Shown: positions 1 to 8,149, numbered from the stretch's first letter. The stretch: 64,000 nt of DNA from Aquabacterium sp. J223 (GCF_024666615.1 NZ_CP088297.1:3514501-3578500); one strand, 5' to 3'. Notes: generated by a model not told the origin, from the letters alone. Made by a program: numbers and translations.

Positions 1-248
1 GACCGGGGCTCGATATCCACCCCAACGGGACTTGACACCAAGTCGCGTGGTCCGGTTAGACCGGCCCGGGCAGCAACCGAAGGTGGTGCGTTCGAGGTCT
101 GGCTAGCGTCGGGCGGTGTCCTGCAAGGGCCGCTTCACATGAAAGGCGCGGCGCGAGCGGGGCGAAGGCAAGGACCTCATCACAAGCGAGGGGTCCGAGT
201 TGACGTCCGGCGGGATTGCCGGGGTTCGCTTAACTGAAAGGAAATTTC
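1..248 (+). promoter_or_regulatory. Region upstream of the first flagellin gene
   Basis: No gene is visible here. The stretch must hold the leader and probably the promoter of the first flagellin gene. I find no clean sigma-28 site. A TTGACA hexamer at 32-37 is followed by TTAGA at 56-60, a weak sigma-70-like pair, and a CGATAT at 11-16 could be the -10 part of a sigma-28 site whose -35 lies before the window; neither is convincing. A good Shine-Dalgarno (GAAAGGAAA, 236-244) sits just before the GTG start at 249. Confidence 0.35.
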
Positions 249-1094
249 GTGGCTACCACCATCAACACCAACATCTCGTCGCTCAACGCACAGCGGAACC
301 TGGCGATGTCGCAGAACTCGCTGTCGACCTCGATGCAGCGCCTGTCCTCCGGCCTGCGCGTCAACAGCTCCAAGGACGACGCCGCCGGCCTGGCGATCGC
401 CGAGCGCATGAACGCCCAGGTGCGCGGCATGAACGTCGCCATCCGCAACGCCAACGACGGCATCTCGATGGCGCAGACCGCCGAAGGCGCGCTGTCCAAG
501 GTCGGCGACTCGCTGCAGCGGATGCGCGAGCTGGCCGTGCAGGCCCGCAACGCCTCGAACAGCGACGCCGACAAGGACTCGCTGAACAAGGAATTCGCGC
601 AGCTGCAGTCGGAGATCTCCCGCGTCATCGGCGGCACGAGCTTCAACGGCAAGAAGATCATCGGCGCCGACGGCACCGACATGACCTTCCAGGTCGGCGC
701 CAACACCTCGACCGACGACACCATCACCGTCACCGGCGAGAACCTGTCGAGCAACGCCGACATCTCGGCGGCCATCGCCAGCTCGCTGGTGATCGACAGC
801 TCGGCCGACTTCAGCGCCATCGGCAGCGCCATCGACTCGATCGACAGCGCCATCGACTCGGTGAACAACCAGCGCGCCACCTACGGTGCCACGCAGTCGC
901 GCTTCGAGGCCATCATCTCCAGCCTGCAGCAGGGCGTGGAGAACCAGTCGGCCGCCCGCGGCCGGATCATGGACGCCGACTTCGCCCAGGAAACGGCGAA
1001 CCTGTCGCGTGCCCAGATCCTGCAGCAGGCCGGCACCGCGATGGTCGCGCAGGCCAACCAGCTGCCGCAGCAGGTGCTCTCGCTCCTTCGCTGA
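249..1094 (+). CDS. fliC: Flagellin FliC, first of two tandem copies
   Basis: Flagellin is the subunit of the helical filament and is exported through the flagellar type III channel and capped by FliD. The 281-residue protein has the conserved N-terminal flagellin helices (INTNISSLNAQRNL near residues 5-18, then LSSGLRVNSSKDDAAGLAIA) and the conserved C-terminal helix ending QANQLPQQVLSLLR. It has almost no variable D2/D3 outer domain, so the filament surface should be simple. The start is GTG at 249 because GAAAGGAAA lies immediately upstream and it gives the family-standard MATTINTN start. A strong intrinsic terminator follows at 1161, so it is probably a monocistronic gene. The next gene is a close paralogue. 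Confidence 0.97.
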   Translation: MATTINTNISSLNAQRNLAMSQNSLSTSMQRLSSGLRVNSSKDDAAGLAIAERMNAQVRGMNVAIRNANDGISMAQTAEGALSKVGDSLQRMRELAVQARNASNSDADKDSLNKEFAQLQSEISRVIGGTSFNGKKIIGADGTDMTFQVGANTSTDDTITVTGENLSSNADISAAIASSLVIDSSADFSAIGSAIDSIDSAIDSVNNQRATYGATQSRFEAIISSLQQGVENQSAARGRIMDADFAQETANLSRAQILQQAGTAMVAQANQLPQQVLSLLR

Positions 1095-1160
1095 CGCCGG
1101 CACGCCCCTGAGGGGCGGCGTGCCCGGCGAGGCGTAACACCCCTCGGCCGCACGCAACGC

Positions 1161-1185
1161 AAAGGGCACCTTCGGGTGCCCTTTT
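1161..1185 (+). terminator. Intrinsic terminator of the first flagellin gene
   Basis: A perfect 10-bp stem (AAAGGGCACC paired with GGTGCCCTTT) closes a stable TTCG tetraloop and ends in a T run, 67 bases after the fliC stop. This is the clearest rho-independent terminator in the window. Confidence 0.92.
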
Positions 1186-1382
1186 CCATTGGCGAAGGCG
1201 GATCGCCACCGGCCGTGCGCGGCGGCGAGACGGCGCGCTTTTCAGCCCCATTTCCAGCCATCGGCCCCCTGCGGGCTGTCGAAAATGATCCCAAGCACCG
1301 TTCGAGCCTAAGCCCCGAGTGGATGCAGACCGGCCGCAGGTCCGCCGGGAGTCAATGGCTTCTATTGGAGTGCTGTCACACC

Positions 1383-2231
1383 ATGCCGCAAACCATCAAC
1401 ACCAACATCCAGTCGCTGAACGCGCAGCGCAACCTGAACTCGTCACAGGCGTCGCTGTCGACCTCCATGCAGCGCCTGTCGTCGGGCCTGCGGGTGAACA
1501 GCGCCAAGGACGATGCCGCCGGCCTGGCCATCGCCGAGCGCATGAACGCGCAGATGCGCGGCATGAACGTCGCCATCCGCAACGCCAACGACGGCATCTC
1601 GCTGTCCCAGGTCGCCGAAGGCGCGCTGTCGAAGATCGGCGACTCGCTGCAGCGCATGCGCGAGCTGGCCCTGCAGGCGCGCAACGCCAGCAACAGCGCC
1701 GACGACAAGGACTCGCTGAACAAGGAGTTCGCCCAGCTGCAGCAGGAAATCACCCGGATCATCGGGGCGACCAGCTTCAACGGCGGCCGCATCATCGGCG
1801 CGGACGGCACGGCCATGGTGTTCCAGATCGGCGCCAACACCTCGACCGACGACACCATCGTCGTCAACACCGAGAACCTGAACAGCAACGTCGACATCGC
1901 CGCCATCAGCGACTCGACAGTGGTCATCGACAGCAGCGCCGACATCAGCGCCATCGCCTCGGTGATCGACGCGATCGACAGCGCGCTGGACACGGTGAAC
2001 AACCAGCGCGCCACCTTCGGCGCGGTGCAGTCGCGCTTCGAGGCCATCATCAACAACCTGCAGACCGGCATCGAGAACCAGGCCGCCGCCCGCGGCCGGA
2101 TCATGGACGCCGACTACGCGCAGGAAACCGCCAACATGTCACGCTCGCAGATCCTGCAGCAGGCCGGCACGGCGATGGTGGCCCAGGCCAACCAGCTGCC
2201 GCAGCAGGTGCTGCAGCTGCTGCAACGCTGA
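1383..2231 (+). CDS. fliC: Flagellin FliC, second tandem copy
   Basis: This 282-residue flagellin is closely similar to the first copy along its whole length, with the same short central region, so the two arose by tandem duplication. Differences cluster in the middle (for example TENLNSNVDIAAISDST here against TGENLSSNADISAAIAS in copy one) and in the extreme C-terminus (QLLQR against SLLR). The frame is open upstream to 1176, but ATG 1383 is chosen because GGAG at 1367-1370 precedes it and it gives the conserved MPQTINTNIQSLNAQ start. A terminator separates it from copy one, so it should have its own promoter; I could not identify one. Confidence 0.96.
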   Translation: MPQTINTNIQSLNAQRNLNSSQASLSTSMQRLSSGLRVNSAKDDAAGLAIAERMNAQMRGMNVAIRNANDGISLSQVAEGALSKIGDSLQRMRELALQARNASNSADDKDSLNKEFAQLQQEITRIIGATSFNGGRIIGADGTAMVFQIGANTSTDDTIVVNTENLNSNVDIAAISDSTVVIDSSADISAIASVIDAIDSALDTVNNQRATFGAVQSRFEAIINNLQTGIENQAAARGRIMDADYAQETANMSRSQILQQAGTAMVAQANQLPQQVLQLLQR

Positions 2232-2232
2232 T

Positions 2233-2333
2233 CCTCGGGCGGACGCGGGCCGAGCGCCGGGCCGCTCCCCCGCCGGCACGCGATCCCCTCGAGGGATCGG
2301 CCGACGCACCCGGCGGACGCGGGGCGACACCCA
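2233..2333 (+). repeat. Dispersed GC-rich intergenic repeat, copy A
   Basis: A stretch of about 95 bases after the second flagellin gene matches, at roughly 90% by eye, the sequence at the fliH-fliI junction (13575-13712). A shorter reverse-strand copy lies at 26450-26515. The shared core reads GCCGAGCGCCGGGCCGCTCC, followed by a hairpin-forming ATCCCCTCGAGGGAT block and GGATCGGCCGACG. There is no coding potential of its own. It looks like a REP/BIME-type interspersed element; function unknown. Confidence 0.7.
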
Positions 2334-2358
2334 GCCTGAAACCGGCGGTGTCCGTCCC

Positions 2359-2385
2359 TAAAGTAGGCGAAACCCCGGCCGATAT
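2359..2385 (+). promoter_or_regulatory. Sigma-28 (FliA) promoter of fliD
   Basis: TAAAGTAG at 2359-2366 and GCCGATAT at 2378-2385 are separated by exactly 11 bases, matching the enterobacterial FliA consensus (TAAAGTTT-N11-GCCGATAA) at nearly every position. It lies 72 bases upstream of the fliD start and points at fliD and possibly fliS and fliT. No other site of this quality was found in the window. Confidence 0.85.
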
Positions 2386-2457
2386 ACCGATCGTCCGCCG
2401 TGAAGGCATCTGCGCCTTCGCGCCGGGCGATCGTTTCCATGGGAGCCTGACGACGAT

Positions 2458-3927
2458 ATGGCCATCTCATCCACCGGACTGGGCAGCGGACTGGACGTCG
2501 AGACCATCGTCTCGCAGCTGGTCGCGCTCGAACGCAAGCCGATCACGCAGCTGCAGACGCAGAAGACCGAGCTCGACACCCAGGTCTCCAGCTTCGGCAA
2601 GGTGCAGAGCATGCTCTCCACCCTGCGCGACGCGGCGCGCACGCTGACCGACGCCTCGACCTGGCGCGCCGCCACCGCCGGCGTGTCGGACGAGACGGTG
2701 GTCAAGGCCACGGCCACCAGCGGCGCACCCATCGGCAGCTACAACATCACCGTCGCCCGCCTGGCCGCCGCGCAGGCGGTGACCAGCGCCGCCTTCGCCA
2801 GCGCCACCGCCAGCATCGGCGAGGGCACCATCACCATCGACATCGGCCGCTGGACCGACGGCACGCCGCCCAGCTTCACGCCGCGCAGCACGCCGCCGCC
2901 GGTGGCCGTGACCATCGGCCCGGGCGACAACACGCTGGAGAAGATCCGCGACAAGATCAATGCCGCCGGCGCCGGCGTCACCGCCACCATCGTGCGCGAC
3001 GTCACCGGCGCGCGGCTGTCCATCCGCTCGGCCGAGACCGGGCTGGAGAACGGCTTCCGCATCCAGACCAGCAGCACCAGCGGCGACCTGTCGGGGCTCA
3101 ACCACGACCCGGCGTCCGGCAGCGGCGGCATGGCGCTGTCGCAGAAGGCGCAGAACGCCAGCGCCACGATCGACGGCATCGCCATCGAATCGGCGAGCAA
3201 CAGCGTCAACGAGGTCATCGACGGCATCAGCCTGCAGCTGCTCAAGCCGACGGCCACCGTCACCGACCCGCAGACCAACACCACCACCGCGGTGCCGGTG
3301 ACGCTGTCGGTCAGCCACGACAACGAGTCGATCAAGAAGGCCATCACCGACTTCAGCACCGCCTACAACGACGTGGTGAAGTACCTGCGCGAGCAGACCG
3401 CCTACAACGCCGACACCAAGAAGGCCGGCCCGCTGCAGGGCGACCGCACCGCCATCGGCCTGCTCGGCCAGCTGCGCGGCCTGGTGTCCAACGGCTCGTC
3501 GGCGTCCAGCGCCTTCGGCCGCCTGTCCGACATCGGCCTGGACCCGCAGTCCGACGGCTCGCTCAAGGTCAACGGCGGCAAGCTGGACAAGGCGATCGGC
3601 AAGCTCGACGAGCTGGCCAAGGCCTTCTCCACCCTCGGCGACGAGGCGACGCCGGGCAGCGCCAGCAACGGCATCGGCCAGCAGTTCAAGCTCTACCTGG
3701 CCGGGCTGCTCGGCGCCGAGGGCCCGCTGGAGTCGCGCAAGGAGGGCCTGAACAGCCGCATCAAGCGCAACGATGACCAGCAGGACCGGCTGGAGGACCG
3801 GGTGGCGGCCTTCGAGAAGCGCATCCGGCTGCAGTACCAGACGCTGGACGCCAAGATGAGCAGCCTGTCGGGACTGTCGAGCTACGTCTCGCAGCAGATG
3901 AGCCTGCTCGCCAAGCAGAGCAGCTGA
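2458..3927 (+). CDS. fliD: Flagellar filament cap protein FliD
   Basis: FliD (HAP2) forms the pentameric cap at the filament tip and helps exported flagellin fold. The 489-residue product has the FliD N-terminal domain (AISSTGLGSGLDVETIVSQL at the start, the helix binding neighbouring subunits) and the FliD C-terminal domain ending in a long coiled coil (about residues 420-489). The ATG at 2458 has GGGAG 12 bases upstream. Transcription is most likely from the sigma-28 promoter at 2359. The gene is followed by a hairpin with a short T run at 3950 and then by fliS, the usual order in flagellar late operons. Confidence 0.95.
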   Translation: MAISSTGLGSGLDVETIVSQLVALERKPITQLQTQKTELDTQVSSFGKVQSMLSTLRDAARTLTDASTWRAATAGVSDETVVKATATSGAPIGSYNITVARLAAAQAVTSAAFASATASIGEGTITIDIGRWTDGTPPSFTPRSTPPPVAVTIGPGDNTLEKIRDKINAAGAGVTATIVRDVTGARLSIRSAETGLENGFRIQTSSTSGDLSGLNHDPASGSGGMALSQKAQNASATIDGIAIESASNSVNEVIDGISLQLLKPTATVTDPQTNTTTAVPVTLSVSHDNESIKKAITDFSTAYNDVVKYLREQTAYNADTKKAGPLQGDRTAIGLLGQLRGLVSNGSSASSAFGRLSDIGLDPQSDGSLKVNGGKLDKAIGKLDELAKAFSTLGDEATPGSASNGIGQQFKLYLAGLLGAEGPLESRKEGLNSRIKRNDDQQDRLEDRVAAFEKRIRLQYQTLDAKMSSLSGLSSYVSQQMSLLAKQSS

Positions 3928-3949
3928 CCCCCCCTTCCGGGCGCCGCAG

Positions 3950-3994
3950 CGACGGCCGCACCGCCTTGACGGCGGGGGCGGCCGTCGGCGTTTT
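3950..3994 (+). terminator. Terminator-like hairpin between fliD and fliS
   Basis: CGACGGCCGC (3950-3959) pairs with GCGGCCGTCG (3978-3987), and the structure is followed by GCGTTTT. The stem is strong but the T run is only four bases, so it may act as a partial terminator that lowers fliS and fliT relative to fliD. Confidence 0.5.
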
Positions 3995-4096
3995 GGGGGT
4001 CGGTTTTCCACCCCCTTCCCCCCTCGCGGGCGGCTTCAAGTTTTCCCGGGGGCGCGCCGAAAAACAGTCATCGCACCCGTCGAAGACTGCATCCAG

Positions 4097-4510
4097 ATGT
4101 TCACATCCTCCAGCCGGTCCGCCGGCAGCAACGACTTCAGCGCGCTGTACCGCCGCACCGGGGTGGAGACGCAGGTGCTCGCCGCCACGCCGCACCACCT
4201 GGTGGCGCTGCTGTTCGACGGGCTGCTCGAGTCCGTCGCCCGCGCCCGCGGCGCGATCGAGCAGCGCGACCTGATCACCAAGGGCGAGGCCATCGGCCGC
4301 GCGGTGCGCATCGTCGAGGAGGGCCTGAAGGCCGCGCTGGACATGCAGGCCGGCGGCAAGCTGGCCGGCGACCTGCGCGACCTGTACGACTACCTCACGC
4401 TGCGGCTGACGCAGGCCAACCTGCGCAACGACCCGGCGCCGCTGGACGAGTGCCGTGCGCTGGTGCTGCCGCTGCAGCAGGCCTGGGCCGAGATCCGCCC
4501 CGCCGCCTGA
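4097..4510 (+). CDS. fliS: Flagellin export chaperone FliS
   Basis: FliS binds the C-terminal helix of flagellin in the cytoplasm, prevents early polymerisation and delivers it to the export gate. The 137-residue helical protein has the family pattern: an N-terminal Y residue in SALYRRTGVETQV, then PHHLVALLFDGLLE and a four-helix bundle. It is somewhat extended at the C-terminus but close to family size. It sits between fliD and fliT in the same direction, the standard late-gene order. Confidence 0.93.
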   Translation: MFTSSSRSAGSNDFSALYRRTGVETQVLAATPHHLVALLFDGLLESVARARGAIEQRDLITKGEAIGRAVRIVEEGLKAALDMQAGGKLAGDLRDLYDYLTLRLTQANLRNDPAPLDECRALVLPLQQAWAEIRPAA

Positions 4511-4540
4511 GGCCCGACCCCCAACCAGAAGAAGACCCAC

Positions 4541-4867
4541 GTGACCCCTGCCGCGTCCACCCCCGCCATGAACAACGAGCTGCTGAGCTACTACGAGGCC
4601 ATCGAGCAGGCCAGTGCCGAGATGCTGCGAGCGGCCAAGGCCGGCGACTGGGACCAGGTCGTCAAGCTGGAGGGCGCCTGCGTGCTGCTGATCTCGCAGC
4701 TCAAGCAGGCCGCCCAGGGCAAGGCGCTCGGCCCCGACGAGGCACGGCTCAAGTCGAAGATCATGCAGCGCATCCTGGTCAACGACGCCGAGATCCGCCA
4801 CCTGGCCGAGCCCTGGCTGGAGGACCTGGACCACATGATGGCCGGGCGGCCGAAGACGCTGCACTGA
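4541..4867 (+). CDS. fliT: Flagellar export chaperone FliT
   Basis: FliT-type proteins are small helical chaperones for FliD and, in enterobacteria, anti-activators of the master regulator. The 108-residue product is mostly helical with no membrane segment or signal. It follows fliS by 30 bases. The GTG at 4541 is preferred over ATG 4568 because AGAAGA lies about 8 bases upstream of it and nothing similar precedes the ATG. FliT sequences diverge strongly, so the name rests on size, predicted helices (for example LLSYYEAIEQASAEML) and position after fliDS. Confidence 0.8.
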   Translation: MTPAASTPAMNNELLSYYEAIEQASAEMLRAAKAGDWDQVVKLEGACVLLISQLKQAAQGKALGPDEARLKSKIMQRILVNDAEIRHLAEPWLEDLDHMMAGRPKTLH

Positions 4868-4875
4868 GCACGGCG

Positions 4876-5637
4876 ATGTCGCTGCACACCCGACCGGCCG
4901 CGTTGTCGCCGCTCGGCGAGCCCGACGCGCTGGCGGCCTTCCGGCTCGACGGCGAGGGCGAGCGCCTGGCCATGCTGCGGCAGTTGCAGGACGCCGGCGC
5001 CGCCGTGCAGCTCAGCAGCGAGGGCGGCGCCCACCTCGGCGCCACCCTGTGGACGGTGGACGCCTCGCGGCGCCGGCTGTCCTTCAGCGCCGACGCCGAC
5101 GAGCCGGCGCTGGATGCGCTGCTCGCCGCAACGGAGCTGACCGCCGTCGCCTACCTGGACGCGGTCAAGCTGCAGTTCGACGTCGACGACGCGGTGCTGG
5201 TGCACGGCAGCGGCGGCTGCACGCTGCAGACCGGCCTGCCGACAGTGCTCTACCGCTTCCAGCGCCGCGACGCCTACCGCGTGCGCACGCCGGAGCGCGG
5301 CGGCCCCACCGCCACGCTGCGCCACCCGGCGCTGCCCGACATGACGCTGGCGCTGCGGGTGCTCGACGTCAGCATCGGCGGCTGCGCCCTGCTGCTGCCG
5401 GCCGACGTGCCGCCGCTGGCCCCCGGCAGCGAGATCGCCGGCGTGCGGCTGGCGCTGGACGCCGACACCCGCTTCGAGACCCGCCTCACCCTGCAGCACG
5501 TGAGCGCCCTGCACGGCAGCGCGCAGGGCCTGCGGCTGGGCTGCGAGTTCCACGCGCTGAGCGGTGCCGCCGCGCGCACGCTGCAGCGCTACATCGACCT
5601 GACCCAGAAGCGCCGCCGTCTGTTGTCGCTGGATTGA
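4876..5637 (+). CDS. ycgR: Flagellar brake protein YcgR (PilZ domain)
   Basis: YcgR binds cyclic di-GMP and slows the motor by touching the stator/rotor interface. The 253-residue protein has a YcgR-type N-terminal domain (about 15-125) and a C-terminal PilZ domain with both c-di-GMP motifs: RRDAYR (RxxxR, residues 131-135) and DVSIGG (164-169). The start is ATG 4876, eight bases after the fliT stop; the frame is open further upstream but that region overlaps fliT. Its position next to filament genes and near a diguanylate cyclase gene (8150) suggests local c-di-GMP control of motility. Confidence 0.9.
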   Translation: MSLHTRPAALSPLGEPDALAAFRLDGEGERLAMLRQLQDAGAAVQLSSEGGAHLGATLWTVDASRRRLSFSADADEPALDALLAATELTAVAYLDAVKLQFDVDDAVLVHGSGGCTLQTGLPTVLYRFQRRDAYRVRTPERGGPTATLRHPALPDMTLALRVLDVSIGGCALLLPADVPPLAPGSEIAGVRLALDADTRFETRLTLQHVSALHGSAQGLRLGCEFHALSGAAARTLQRYIDLTQKRRRLLSLD

Positions 5638-5638
5638 C

Positions 5639-6052
5639 GTGCGACGCCCTCGGCCACCGTCGTCCCAGCAGGGTTTCACGCTCGTCGAGCTGCTCGTCGT
5701 CGCGCTCATCGGCGGCGTGCTGGTGGGCAGCCTGCTGCAGGCCTTCGACGCCGCCCGGCAGCGCGGCCGGCGCGCGGACGCGGTGGACGCCCTGCTCGCG
5801 CTGCAGGGTGCCCAGGCCCGCCACCACGGCCGGCACGGCCGCTACGCGCAACGCCTGGCCGAGCTGCGCCAGCCCGACCACAGCCGGCAGGGCCACTGGC
5901 GGCTGTCGCTGGAGGACGTCGGCAACGACGGCTGGCGCGCCGTGGCGCAGCGGGTCGACGCGGCCGGCGATGCCGACTGCATGCGGCTCACCCTGCAGGT
6001 GCGCGGCACCGAGGTGGTGACCGGTCCGCACGCGCGCTGCTGGCCGGGCTGA
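5639..6052 (+). CDS. Type IV pilin-like (prepilin) protein
   Basis: This 137-residue protein begins with a class III prepilin signal: a short basic leader, then G-FTLVELLVVALIGG, with cleavage expected after Gly12 and the conserved Glu at position +5. One hydrophobic N-terminal helix follows, and a small polar domain with two cysteines near the end (DADC and ARCWPG) that may form the pilin D-loop. It would be processed by PilD and inserted in the inner membrane or a pseudopilus. The GTG start at 5639 lies one base after the ycgR stop. It could be a minor pilin, a DNA-uptake pilin or a type II secretion pseudopilin; no pil or gsp genes are nearby. Confidence 0.8.
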   Translation: MRRPRPPSSQQGFTLVELLVVALIGGVLVGSLLQAFDAARQRGRRADAVDALLALQGAQARHHGRHGRYAQRLAELRQPDHSRQGHWRLSLEDVGNDGWRAVAQRVDAAGDADCMRLTLQVRGTEVVTGPHARCWPG

Positions 6053-6105
6053 GGACCCGGCCCGTGGCCGTGCTCGGGCTTTCGCATCGCGATAAGGTCC
6101 CGGCC

Positions 6106-7065
6106 ATGCCGTCCGACCGCCCGTCGCCTCCATCGACCCGTTTCCGTGCCGACCGTCGCCGCGCCAACGCGGCGCTGGGCCTGGCGCTGCTGGGCGGCGG
6201 GCTGCCGACGACGGCCGGCGCCGCGGCCGGCGCCGGCCGCACCGGCGGGCGCCTGTTCATCATCGGCGGCGCCGAGGACCGGCGCGGCGAGAAGGAGGTG
6301 CTGCGGCGCTTCGTCGAGCTGTGCGCGGCCGGCCGCCGAGACGGTCCGCTGCGCATCGCCGTGCTGCCGGCGGCCACCGCCTTTCCCGATGCCGGCTTCG
6401 AGCGCTACGACCAGGCGCTGGCCGACCTGGGGGTGACCGAGCGGGTGCGCCTGGCCGTGCAGGACCGCGCCGACGCCGCCGACCCGCGCTGGATCGCCGA
6501 GCTGCAGCGGGTGGACGGCGTGCTGATGGGCGGCGGCAACCAGCGCCGGCTGATGGAGGTGCTCGACGGCAGCCCGCTGGCCGCGGCGCTGCAGCAGGGC
6601 TTCGCCCGGCGGCAGCTGTGCGTGGCCGGCTCCAGCGCCGGCGCCGCGGCGATGTCGGCCCGCATGCTGGTCGGTCGCGACGTCACCGAAGGCCTGGGCC
6701 TGCTGCCCGGTGCCATCGTCGACCAGCACTTCAGCGAACGCCGTCGCCTGCCGCGGCTGCTGGCCGCGGTGGCGGCCCAGCCGGCGCTGCTGGGCATCGG
6801 CGTCGACGAGGACACCGGGCTGGCCCTGTCCGCCGACGGCTTCGACGTGGTGGGCAGCGGCGGCGTCACCGTGGTCGATGCGCGGCGGATGGCACCGGGC
6901 GAGGCGGCCCGGCTGGCGGCCGAGGACCTGGAGGCGCTGCGCGACCACCCGGACCTGCGGCTGGCGTGGCTGCCCTACGGCACCGCCCACCATCCGGGGC
7001 GCGGCCGCCAGGCGCCCGCGCTGCACCGCTGGCTGGCGGCGGCGCTGCAGCCGCCGTCGGATTGA
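6106..7065 (+). CDS. cphB: Cyanophycinase (peptidase S51), probably exported
   Basis: Cyanophycinase hydrolyses the reserve polymer cyanophycin to beta-Asp-Arg dipeptides. The 319-residue product has the family landmarks GGRLFIIGGAEDRR (about 48-60), the DGVLMGGGNQ loop, the nucleophile motif GSSAGA with Ser177 and DQHFSERRRLPRL. The N-terminus carries an RRR followed by a hydrophobic stretch (about 17-45), resembling a Tat or Sec signal, so this may be an extracellular CphE-type enzyme rather than a cytoplasmic CphB. ATG 6106 has AAGG upstream and is preferred to GTG 6064. No cyanophycin synthetase gene is in the window. Confidence 0.85.
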   Translation: MPSDRPSPPSTRFRADRRRANAALGLALLGGGLPTTAGAAAGAGRTGGRLFIIGGAEDRRGEKEVLRRFVELCAAGRRDGPLRIAVLPAATAFPDAGFERYDQALADLGVTERVRLAVQDRADAADPRWIAELQRVDGVLMGGGNQRRLMEVLDGSPLAAALQQGFARRQLCVAGSSAGAAAMSARMLVGRDVTEGLGLLPGAIVDQHFSERRRLPRLLAAVAAQPALLGIGVDEDTGLALSADGFDVVGSGGVTVVDARRMAPGEAARLAAEDLEALRDHPDLRLAWLPYGTAHHPGRGRQAPALHRWLAAALQPPSD

Positions 7066-7126
7066 CCCCGCGCCCCGGGCCCGTCAACTGCTGACACGAG
7101 GGTCTCGCCGCCCCCCACCCCCCCCG

Positions 7127-7537
7127 ATGCCCACCCGCCGCAAGAACCTTTCCCCCGCCCTGATGACGAAGAGCGCCGAACTGGCGCTCGCCGTGCCGCA
7201 GGTGATGGCCCACCGGTTGACCCGCATGGCGCTGGCCGGCCCCCACCCCAGCGCGCGCGACCAGCGCGAGTTCAGCCGCATGTGCGCCGAGAAGGCGCAG
7301 GCCTTCGGCGCGTCGTGGAGCGCCATGGGCGCCCAGGCGCTGCAGGCGCAGCAGCAGCTGGCCGCCGGCTGGCTGAGCAGCGGCCTCGGCGGCCCGCGGG
7401 CGATGGCGGCGTGGTCGTCGACGCTGGCCGAACAATGGCAGCAGGCCGCGCTCGGTGTGCTCGGCCAGGGCCTGGCCCCGGTGCACCGCGCCGCCACGGC
7501 CAACGCGAAGCGACTGCGCCGCACCAAGCTGCGCTGA
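7127..7537 (+). CDS. Phasin-like granule-associated protein
   Basis: A 136-residue Ala/Gln-rich, fully helical soluble protein with a basic N-terminus (MPTRRKN) and a basic tail (AKRLRRTKLR). The composition and a core of the type PQVMAHRLTRMALAGPHPSARDQREF recall small proteins annotated as polyhydroxyalkanoate granule-associated phasins in Burkholderiales. That assignment is from memory of the family and is not backed by a search. Its place after a cyanophycinase fits a role in carbon or nitrogen storage granules. A run of C bases precedes the ATG and no clear ribosome site is seen. Confidence 0.5.
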   Translation: MPTRRKNLSPALMTKSAELALAVPQVMAHRLTRMALAGPHPSARDQREFSRMCAEKAQAFGASWSAMGAQALQAQQQLAAGWLSSGLGGPRAMAAWSSTLAEQWQQAALGVLGQGLAPVHRAATANAKRLRRTKLR

Positions 7538-7548
7538 GCGGCGGGCTT

Positions 7549-7580
7549 GGTCCCTCGGGACCGCTCGCCGGCAGGCGAGC
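7549..7580. terminator. Paired hairpins between convergent genes
   Basis: Two small inverted repeats lie back to back: GGTCCCTCGGGACC (7549-7562) and GCTCGCC-GGCA-GGCGAGC (7563-7580). They separate the phasin-like gene (+) from fliE (-), which converge here. There is no T run on either strand, so a termination role is only suggested by position. Confidence 0.4.
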
Positions 7581-7591
7581 CGGGGCCACCG

Positions 7592-7924
7592 CTAGACCTG
7601 CATGTTCATGATCTCGGAGTAGGCCTGCACGAGGCGGTTGCGCACCTGCAGCGTGGCCTGGAAGCCGATCTGCGCCTTCTGCATGGCGACCATGGTCTCT
7701 TCCAGGCTGACGGTCGGGTTGTCCAGCTGCACCTCGCGCTGCAGGCGTGACGCCTCCAGCTGGCTGTCGCTGACCGATTTCAGCGCCTGCGTCATCGCGC
7801 TCTGGAAGCTCGGCTTCTCCGCGCCGGCGGCCGAGCGCGGGCCCTTGACGGGCAGGCCGTCGGTGCCCAGGCCGGCGCGCGCCACCGCACTGGCGAAGTC
7901 GAAGGGCTTGAGCTTGAGGTCCAC
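7592..7924 (-). CDS. fliE: Flagellar hook-basal body protein FliE
   Basis: FliE is the small periplasmic adaptor that joins the MS ring to the rod and is among the first substrates of the export gate. The 110-residue product ends with the conserved block VSLEETMVAMQKAQIGFQATLQVRNRLVQAYSEIM, typical of the family. The start is GTG at 7924; the ATG seven bases further out is in another frame. It is on the opposite strand from fliF, with a GGDEF gene between, so it is transcribed divergently from the fliFGHIJK block rather than heading that operon as in many species. Confidence 0.95.
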   Translation of the reverse strand: MDLKLKPFDFASAVARAGLGTDGLPVKGPRSAAGAEKPSFQSAMTQALKSVSDSQLEASRLQREVQLDNPTVSLEETMVAMQKAQIGFQATLQVRNRLVQAYSEIMNMQV

Positions 7925-8149
7925 GCGGCCATGCTAGGGCCGCGGCCCGGCGGGCAGCGACCGAAGAAGCGGCGCTTCGCCGCCCATTTCGACACCGGAC
8001 GGCCGGGCACGCCGCTCAAGCCGGCCCACCGGAGGCCGACATCCGAGGGATCCGCCGTCCGCCCATGTCGACCCTCGCCTCCTCGTTCACCGTCCCCCTG
8101 ACCCCCCAAGGCGCCCTCCAGCGACAAGGTCGGCCTGCTGCTGATCGGC

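Noticed and set aside
1-60. A sigma-28 or sigma-70 promoter for the first flagellin gene
   Set aside because: TTGACA at 32-37 has no good -10 at the right distance, and the CGATAT at 11-16 has no visible -35, so neither is claimed.
180-1169. Long antisense frames over the flagellin genes
   Set aside because: High GC content opens most frames; the sense frames encode unmistakable flagellins.
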